From Acidobacteriota bacterium (GTDB lineage: Bacteria > Acidobacteriota > Holophagae > Thermotomaculales > Thermotomaculaceae): a stretch of 20,150 bases of DNA. Each line of letters opens with the position of its first letter. Position 1 is the stretch's first letter. The DNA lies in contig WFPG01000205.1 of NCBI GenBank assembly GCA_015487755.1, positions 1-20,150 of the forward strand. The letters are read 5' to 3'. This document shows, in pieces, positions 15,705 to 20,150 of this stretch. The position numbers and the translations under genes are program-made. A model generated the notes under the pieces. It was not told the origin of the DNA and made no database searches. It saw only the letters and a list, made by a program, of their open reading frames with translations.

Positions 15705-16694
15705 TTACGGAACCTCAATCTCGTCAAAAATCTTTCTAATAATTGCGTCTGAATCAATCTGCTCCGCTTCAGCCTCATAAGAAACAATAATCCTGTGCCT
15801 TAAAACATCAGGCGCAACAGCCTTAATATCCTCGGGGGTGATGTATCCCCTTCTCCTTATTGCCGCCAACCCCTTTGCTGCCGTAATCAGGGAAAGTGTA
15901 GCCCTCGGGGAAGCGCCGTAATCAATCAAAACCTTTAAATCTTCCAACCCGTAATTTTCAGGGTTTCTTGTGCAGTCAACAATATTGACAACATACTTTT
16001 TAAGCCTGTCGTCAACATAGATTTCAGGGATAATTGCCTTTAATTCCTCAATCTCTTTCAAAGTGCAAACCTTTGAAACCTTTATCTCTTTGCCCGTTGT
16101 GTACCTTTCCAGAATCTCAAGTTCTTCCTCCTTTGAGGGATAGGTGATTTTAAGTTTAAGCATAAACCTGTCAACCTGCGCTTCAGGCAAAGGGTATGTT
16201 CCTTCCTGCTCAATAGGGTTCTGGGTTGCCATAACAAGAAAGATGTCTGGAAGTTTATAGGTGCTGTCTCCCACAGTAACCTGTTTCTCCTGCATAGCCT
16301 CAAGCAAGGCTGACTGCACCTTTGCTGGAGCCCTGTTTATCTCGTCTGCAAGTATTAAGTTTGCAAAGATAGGCCCCTTCTTTGATGTAAAAGTGCCGTC
16401 TTTCGGGTTGTAAATCTGGGTGCCTGTTAAATCGGCAGGAAGCAAATCAGGGGTAAACTGTATCCTCTTAAAACTGCAATCAACGGCATCTGCAATAGAC
16501 TTAATTGCAAGGGTTTTTGCAAGCCCTGGCACACCTTCAACAAGTATATGCCCCCCTGTCAAAATCCCAAGTAAAAGCCTTTCAACCATATACCTTTGCC
16601 CGACAATGGCTTTGGAAACCTCGCTTAACAAAGCGTCAACAATTGCGCTCTTTTCCTTAACCTGTTCGTTGATAACCTTGATTCCGCTATCCAT
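15705..16694 (-). CDS. moxR: MoxR-family AAA+ ATPase
   Basis: MoxR ATPases act as chaperones that mature or activate VWA-protein complexes. The 329-residue protein has Walker A GVPGLAKT (54-61), Walker B LILADEINRAP (113-123), sensor 1 ATQNP (156-160) and EAQVDRFMLK (171-180), followed by the helical lid domain. I chose the ATG at 16694-16692, which has AGGGAG about 5 bp upstream; a GTG two codons earlier is too close to that site. It is the first gene of the Bat operon and lies about 79 nt downstream of the start site predicted from the promoter at 16780-16808. MoxR, DUF58 and VWA genes together are the standard MoxR module. Confidence 0.95.
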   Translation of the reverse strand: MDSGIKVINEQVKEKSAIVDALLSEVSKAIVGQRYMVERLLLGILTGGHILVEGVPGLAKTLAIKSIADAVDCSFKRIQFTPDLLPADLTGTQIYNPKDGTFTSKKGPIFANLILADEINRAPAKVQSALLEAMQEKQVTVGDSTYKLPDIFLVMATQNPIEQEGTYPLPEAQVDRFMLKLKITYPSKEEELEILERYTTGKEIKVSKVCTLKEIEELKAIIPEIYVDDRLKKYVVNIVDCTRNPENYGLEDLKVLIDYGASPRATLSLITAAKGLAAIRRRGYITPEDIKAVAPDVLRHRIIVSYEAEAEQIDSDAIIRKIFDEIEVP

Positions 16695-16779
16695 ACACAC
16701 ACTCCCTAAAATTTATTTTCCAATCTATTTTTATATGCAATTTTTATGCCTGCAAAAACACGGGAAAAACATAGGTTAA

Positions 16780-16808
16780 ATTATAGCAAATTTAATAAAA
16801 CATGCCAT
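16780..16808 (-). promoter_or_regulatory. Putative sigma-70-type promoter of the moxR-bat operon
   Basis: On the minus strand a perfect TATAAT (16785-16780), preceded by TTTGC, lies 17 bp downstream of ATGGCA (16808-16803), which matches the -35 consensus at 4 of 6 positions. Transcription would begin near 16773 and give a leader of about 79 nt before moxR. No clear operator or riboswitch fold was found in the leader. Confidence 0.6.
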
Positions 16809-16852
16809 TCTTGCACGGAAAAGGTATGTAAAAATAGCATAATAGAGTATTA

Positions 16853-16899
16853 GTGAAATAGTGAAGTGGTAAAAAAATAAAAGGTGAAATGGTGAAAGT
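16853..16899. repeat. Degenerate octamer direct repeat (GTGAAATG-like)
   Basis: Units read on the plus strand are GTGAAATA (16853), GTGAAGTG (16861), a decayed GTAAAAAA (16869), then after an A-rich spacer GTGAAATG (16884) and GTGAAAGT (16892). The 13-mer AGGTGAAATGGTG occurs here and again at 8515-8527, directly at the CCA end of tRNA-Arg. It is too short and degenerate for CRISPR. It may be a decayed dispersed repeat or a protein binding array; function unknown. Confidence 0.5.
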
Positions 16900-17030
16900 A
16901 TTTTCCCTCTCTATTTACTTTTCATTGCTCATTTTTATCTCGTCATGAAAATATTTCCTACAAAAACAAACAAAAAATGTTAATACCCTCTTTGCTATAT
17001 AAAAAAATACCCGTTAAATTTATTCAAAGG

Positions 17031-17036
17031 TATAAT
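17031..17036 (+). promoter_or_regulatory. Possible -10 element for the 17073 gene
   Basis: A perfect TATAAT at 17031-17036 lies 36 bp before the ATG at 17073. The region 15-19 bp upstream has no convincing -35 hexamer (TACCCG at the 17-bp spacing), so the promoter may be weak, activator-dependent or use another sigma factor. The gene has a strong purine-rich ribosome binding site (GGGGGG at 17064-17069). Confidence 0.35.
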
Positions 17037-17072
17037 AAAATAAAAAGCAAAAAATAGCACAAAGGGGGGAAA

Positions 17073-18869
17073 ATGATTTTTACGAGAAAGATAGGGAAGA
17101 TTTTAAGGGGTAACGCCACACCATTTCAAATTATGCTTGCATGCATTTTAGGCTCTGTTTTAGGCTTTCTGCCCGGCTTCAGCCGTGCACCGGGGCTTAC
17201 CGTGTTTGCCTTATTTTTGCTTATAATCTTGAACGCAAACTTAGGGCTTGCGCTTACAACATTTGCTTTAACTAAGATTTTGTCTTATTTAATCACTCCT
17301 ATCACATTCAAGATAGGGGTAAGTTTAATGAATGGATTTGCAAAGAAACTCTTTGTTTACCTTATAAATGCACCTGTTTTTGCACTTTGCGGCTTTGAAT
17401 ACTATTTGACGACAGGTGCTTTAATCTTAGGGATTTTAGTGGGAATTTTATGGGGAATTTTCGTTGTTTACACTGTGCAAAAATTCAGGAGATCAATGGT
17501 ATCTGCAAGGGAAAAAGATTCCAAAATAATGTCTTTTACTCAAACAAAATTCGGCAAAACACTTATTTTTATACTATTCGGCAAAGGGAAAAAAGAAGAT
17601 TACAAAAAGATTCTGCAAAAAAAAGCCTTTCCTTTAAGGATTTCAGGAATAGTATTTGTAGTTATAGTCTTTGCAATTCTCTTTTTCACCCAGCAGTTTC
17701 TTGCAGGCTCTTTTATTAAAAAGTATATGAAAATGGGGCTTGAACAGGCAAACGGTGCAACGGTTGACATAGGAAAGGCTTACATTGACTTATCGGAAGG
17801 GAAATTTATAGTAAAACACATTGCAATATGCGACCCTGAACACCTTGACAAAAACCTGTTTGAAGCAAAAGAGATTACCGCGGACATTAGCAGTAAAAAT
17901 TTGCTCGCAAAAAGGTTGAGGCTTGATAATGTAAAGATTGTCGGGGCTGAAATTGGCAGCCCCAGAAAGAAAAAAGGCAAACTTTTGAAGCCTTTGAAAG
18001 TTGAAGAGGGAAAAGAAAATGCAAATTACAAATCCCTTGACTACTACCTTTCAAATGCAAAAGAGATTAAAAGAAAGTTAAAAAAGGTTAAAAGATGGTA
18101 TAAAAAACTATCCGAATCAGCCGAAATGGTAAAAAAGTACACGGGAACAGAAGGGGAAACGCTTGAAAAAAGGCTAAAAAGGGAAGCGGAAGCACTGGGC
18201 TATCAAAATGTAATTGCAAAGCATTTGATTAGAAAATCGCCGACCTTTGCATTTACAAAACTTACGGCTGATAACATAAAAACATACAATATCCTAAAAG
18301 GGGAAACACTTAAACTATTTATGAAAGAGATTTCAACAAACCCAAACCTTTCCCCTGTTGCTCCCGAAATTCATATTGTATCTTCAAAAAAAACATTTGA
18401 CTTTAACGGGGTTTTTGCAGGTTTAAGCGCTAAAAAGGGAGAAAACAGATTTGATTTTTCGTTGAACAACCTTAACACAGACAAGGTGCTTGAATCCATA
18501 AAACTCAAAAACCGGAACACATTGAAGGGAGGGACAACCACAATCAAGGGTAAAGGAAAGATTTTTGAAAAAAATGATGTAATGATTGACGCTAAATTAG
18601 AAGTTAACATTGAAAACTCAACAATGAAGATACCAAAGTTAGGGGAAGAAAAGGTTGAAAAACTTGTATTCCCAATCTATTTAACTGGGAAATTAGACAA
18701 CCCGAAGGTAAAAGTTGACACAAAGGCGATATACTCTCAATTGAAAAATGTCTGGAAAGACAAAGCAAAGGAAAAACTGAACAAAAAGAAAAAGAAGCTT
18801 GAGAAAAAGTACAAAAATAAGTTAAAAGAAAAAATTAAGAAAAAGGGGATATTGAAAAACCTGTTTTAA
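17073..18869 (+). CDS. Fused TIGR03546-like membrane domain and TIGR03545/AsmA-like periplasmic domain protein
   Basis: The 598-residue protein is of unknown function. Residues 1-140 look like the TIGR03546/DUF2062-type membrane domain: RGNATPFQIMLACILGSVLG, then hydrophobic helices at about 17-35, 40-57, 60-78 and 113-135. A basic loop (about 138-186) leads to a fifth helix (about 187-208). After it comes a long region resembling AsmA/DUF748-type proteins, with FEAKEITADISSKNLLAKRLRLDNVKIVGAEIG-like strands at 262-294. There follow a coiled-coil-like basic stretch (about 325-380), a second beta-rich part (about 425-560, with FNGVFAGLS and KGKGKIFEKND) and a Lys-rich tail. TIGR03545 and TIGR03546 genes are, to my knowledge, usually adjacent partners; here they are one chain. 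A periplasmic lipid-transfer or barrier role like AsmA proteins is inference only. It is monocistronic, with a hairpin terminator just after its stop. Confidence 0.75.
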   Translation: MIFTRKIGKILRGNATPFQIMLACILGSVLGFLPGFSRAPGLTVFALFLLIILNANLGLALTTFALTKILSYLITPITFKIGVSLMNGFAKKLFVYLINAPVFALCGFEYYLTTGALILGILVGILWGIFVVYTVQKFRRSMVSAREKDSKIMSFTQTKFGKTLIFILFGKGKKEDYKKILQKKAFPLRISGIVFVVIVFAILFFTQQFLAGSFIKKYMKMGLEQANGATVDIGKAYIDLSEGKFIVKHIAICDPEHLDKNLFEAKEITADISSKNLLAKRLRLDNVKIVGAEIGSPRKKKGKLLKPLKVEEGKENANYKSLDYYLSNAKEIKRKLKKVKRWYKKLSESAEMVKKYTGTEGETLEKRLKREAEALGYQNVIAKHLIRKSPTFAFTKLTADNIKTYNILKGETLKLFMKEISTNPNLSPVAPEIHIVSSKKTFDFNGVFAGLSAKKGENRFDFSLNNLNTDKVLESIKLKNRNTLKGGTTTIKGKGKIFEKNDVMIDAKLEVNIENSTMKIPKLGEEKVEKLVFPIYLTGKLDNPKVKVDTKAIYSQLKNVWKDKAKEKLNKKKKKLEKKYKNKLKEKIKKKGILKNLF

Positions 18870-18874
18870 TTAAA

Positions 18875-18898
18875 AAAGCGGGGAAAAATCCCCGCTTT
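18875..18898. terminator. Intrinsic terminator between convergent genes
   Basis: A perfect 10-bp stem AAAGCGGGGA/TCCCCGCTTT encloses a 4-A loop. Read on the minus strand the stem is followed by a T run (six T including the stem end), a good terminator for the thiolase gene. Read on the plus strand it ends in TTTAATCTGG, a weaker tail, and lies 6 bp after the stop of the 17073 gene. It probably serves both directions. Confidence 0.88.
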
Positions 18899-18918
18899 AA
18901 TCTGGAAAAAATCAAGAA

Positions 18919-20106
18919 TTATTTTACCCTTTTGTAAACCCCGACATAGTTTGAGGCTGCTGAACCGCCTATGTTGAAGGTTACCCCTATTTCAGGGCTA
19001 TCTAATTGATGCCCGATTGCATTTCCTAATAGTTGCCTTGTTGCTATAACCCCCATTGAAACCCCTGTTGCACCGACAGGGTGGCCTTTTGCCTTTAATC
19101 CACCTGAAAGGTTTACAGGCAATCTCCCGTCTTTGTAAACTATGCCTTCGTCAAGCGCTTTGTAACCTTCCCCGTCTTTTGTTATGCCTAAAGTTTCGTA
19201 AGCAAGGATTTCCGCAATTGTAAAACAGTCGTGCACCTCGGCAAAGTCTATGTCGTTAACTGTAATACCCGCTCTTTCATAAGCCTTTTTAACGGCAACC
19301 TTGCCTGCAACAAACTCGTAATTAGGCCTCTTTGACATGGGAAGGTAATCGGTTGCACACTCCATTGCTGTAATCTCAACCAATTTGTCTTTGAGTTTTT
19401 CCGCATTTTCTCTGTTTGTTAAAACAAGAGCCGCAGCACCGTCAGAAATCAAAGAGCAATCGTACAACCTTAAAGGCTCGGCTATAATCGGGTTTTTCTC
19501 GTCAGGAGTGTTCAAAATATCCTGATAGGTAATGTCTAACGGCAATTGAGCAAGGGGGTTTTCAAGGGCGTTTTTGTGATTTTTTGCCGAAACCTTTGCA
19601 AGCATAACCCTTAATTCCTCGTCTGAAAACCCGTAATGCGCCTTATACCCCTTTGCATACTCTGCAAAAAGCCCCGGAAATGTCATACCCTTGCTTCCCT
19701 CTGTAGGCCAATGAGAGCCTGTTGCAAGTACCCTTGCAACTCCCGGGGTATCAAGTGCAGTCATCTTTTCAACCCCTATAACAAGGGCAAAATCTATCTT
19801 TCCCGCTTCAATTGCATTCATTGCGGCAAGGATTGCGGCAGAACCGCTTGCACAGGCAGATTCAAGTTTTGTTGTAGGCTTAAATCTTAAGTCAGGGTGA
19901 ATTTCAAGGGCAATAGGGCCTAAATGCCCCTGATTGTTGAAACCGCCTGCATCGTAATTTGCTACAAAGATTGCCCCTATCTCTTTTGCTTCAATACCTG
20001 AATCTTCAAGCGCCTCTTTGCCAGCGTCAACAATCAACTGATACAAATCCTTGTCTTTTAACTTCCCGAACTTTGTATGCCCCGTGCCTATTACATAAAC
20101 TCCCAT
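18919..20106 (-). CDS. Thiolase family protein (SCP-x / acetyl-CoA acetyltransferase type)
   Basis: This condensing or thiolytic enzyme probably acts on acyl-CoA. The 395-residue protein has the nucleophile Cys85 in LESACASGS, the His292 motif VHDCF that replaces the NEAF of classical thiolases, and His342 in KAKGHPVGATG. It also has the C-terminal FNIGGSAASN in place of a second catalytic Cys motif. These marks place it in the SCP2-thiolase-like group rather than FadA/AtoB. The substrate is unknown; relatives work in fatty acid, ketone or sterol-like metabolism, often with a DUF35 OB-fold zinc protein encoded beside them. No such partner lies inside the window. I chose ATG 20106-20104, which has GGGAGGG 5-6 bp upstream; earlier in-frame starts lack the family's usual N-terminus MGVYVIGTGHTKFG. 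A shared terminator follows at 18875-18898. Confidence 0.88.
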   Translation of the reverse strand: MGVYVIGTGHTKFGKLKDKDLYQLIVDAGKEALEDSGIEAKEIGAIFVANYDAGGFNNQGHLGPIALEIHPDLRFKPTTKLESACASGSAAILAAMNAIEAGKIDFALVIGVEKMTALDTPGVARVLATGSHWPTEGSKGMTFPGLFAEYAKGYKAHYGFSDEELRVMLAKVSAKNHKNALENPLAQLPLDITYQDILNTPDEKNPIIAEPLRLYDCSLISDGAAALVLTNRENAEKLKDKLVEITAMECATDYLPMSKRPNYEFVAGKVAVKKAYERAGITVNDIDFAEVHDCFTIAEILAYETLGITKDGEGYKALDEGIVYKDGRLPVNLSGGLKAKGHPVGATGVSMGVIATRQLLGNAIGHQLDSPEIGVTFNIGGSAASNYVGVYKRVK

Positions 20107-20150
20107 AAATCCCTCCCTTAAACTAAATATCAATTTTTCAACTAATTAAA

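Larger units (their letters stand above)
16701..17072. other. Divergent intergenic region
   Basis: This 372-bp AT-rich gap separates moxR (minus) from the 17073 gene (plus). It holds the moxR promoter on the left, a GTGAAATG-type octamer repeat in the middle (16853-16899) and a weak promoter for the plus-strand gene on the right. I found no open frame with a credible ribosome binding site and no RNA gene in it. Confidence 0.8.

Noticed and set aside
16695-16700. GTG start two codons upstream of moxR
   Set aside because: It is too close to the AGGGAG site; the ATG at 16694 has about 5 bp spacing.
16853-16899. CRISPR array
   Set aside because: The units are 8 bp, degenerate and without regular spacers or neighbouring cas genes.

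Overview
The window is AT-rich (roughly 35-40% G+C by eye) and comes from a diderm bacterium. It carries lipid A and Kdo genes (lpxK, waaA), so the cell has an LPS-type outer membrane. It makes menaquinone by the futalosine route (mqnE with ubiA-like and ubiX genes). It has a bacterial small-type SRP RNA without an Alu domain and two tRNA genes with encoded CCA ends. A complete MoxR/Bat 'aerotolerance' operon is present. Phylum cannot be fixed from sequence alone; the gene set would suit an anaerobic or microaerophilic lineage such as Acidobacteriota, Deferribacterota or a desulfobacterial group (inference).

Layout from left to right. (1) 1-1239, minus strand: tRNA-Ser(GGA), small SRP RNA and the N-terminal part of dnaX form a tight unit behind one plausible sigma-70-type promoter at about 1274-1302. 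(2) 1390-8459, minus strand: going downstream, ubiX, ubiA, mqnE, waaA, lpxK, greA and a fused metH-type/metF gene, with overlaps or gaps of at most 9 bp. (3) 8523-8599: tRNA-Arg(CCG), placed between the menaquinone genes and the Bat operon, only 7 bp from the batE stop. (4) 8607-16694, minus strand: moxR, DUF58, a membrane protein, batA, batB, batC, batD and batE, with a good promoter at 16780-16808. (5) 16701-17072: a divergent intergenic region with promoters on both sides and a degenerate GTGAAATG octamer repeat. (6) 17073-18869, plus strand: a large membrane protein joining a TIGR03546/DUF2062-like membrane domain to a TIGR03545/AsmA-like periplasmic domain. (7) 18875-18898: a 10-bp-stem terminator between convergent genes. 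(8) 18919-20106, minus strand: an SCP-x/acetyl-CoA acetyltransferase-type thiolase.

From the moxR promoter to the metH/metF stop there are about 15.3 kb of co-oriented genes with no terminator that I can see. The Bat genes, a tRNA, menaquinone side-chain genes, two lipid A/Kdo enzymes, GreA and a methionine/folate enzyme could therefore share one very long transcript, with internal promoters possible. The Bat products form a recognisable set: MoxR is an AAA+ chaperone, DUF58, BatA and BatB are VWA proteins with MIDAS motifs, BatC and BatE are TPR proteins, and BatD and the extra membrane protein are periplasmic beta-sandwich proteins anchored by one helix.

The least understood items are the fused TIGR03546-TIGR03545/AsmA-like protein at 17073-18869, the tRNA-Arg buried in a protein operon, the UGAC tetraloop of the SRP RNA, and the octamer repeat upstream of moxR. 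No mobile element, CRISPR array or prophage signature was seen.
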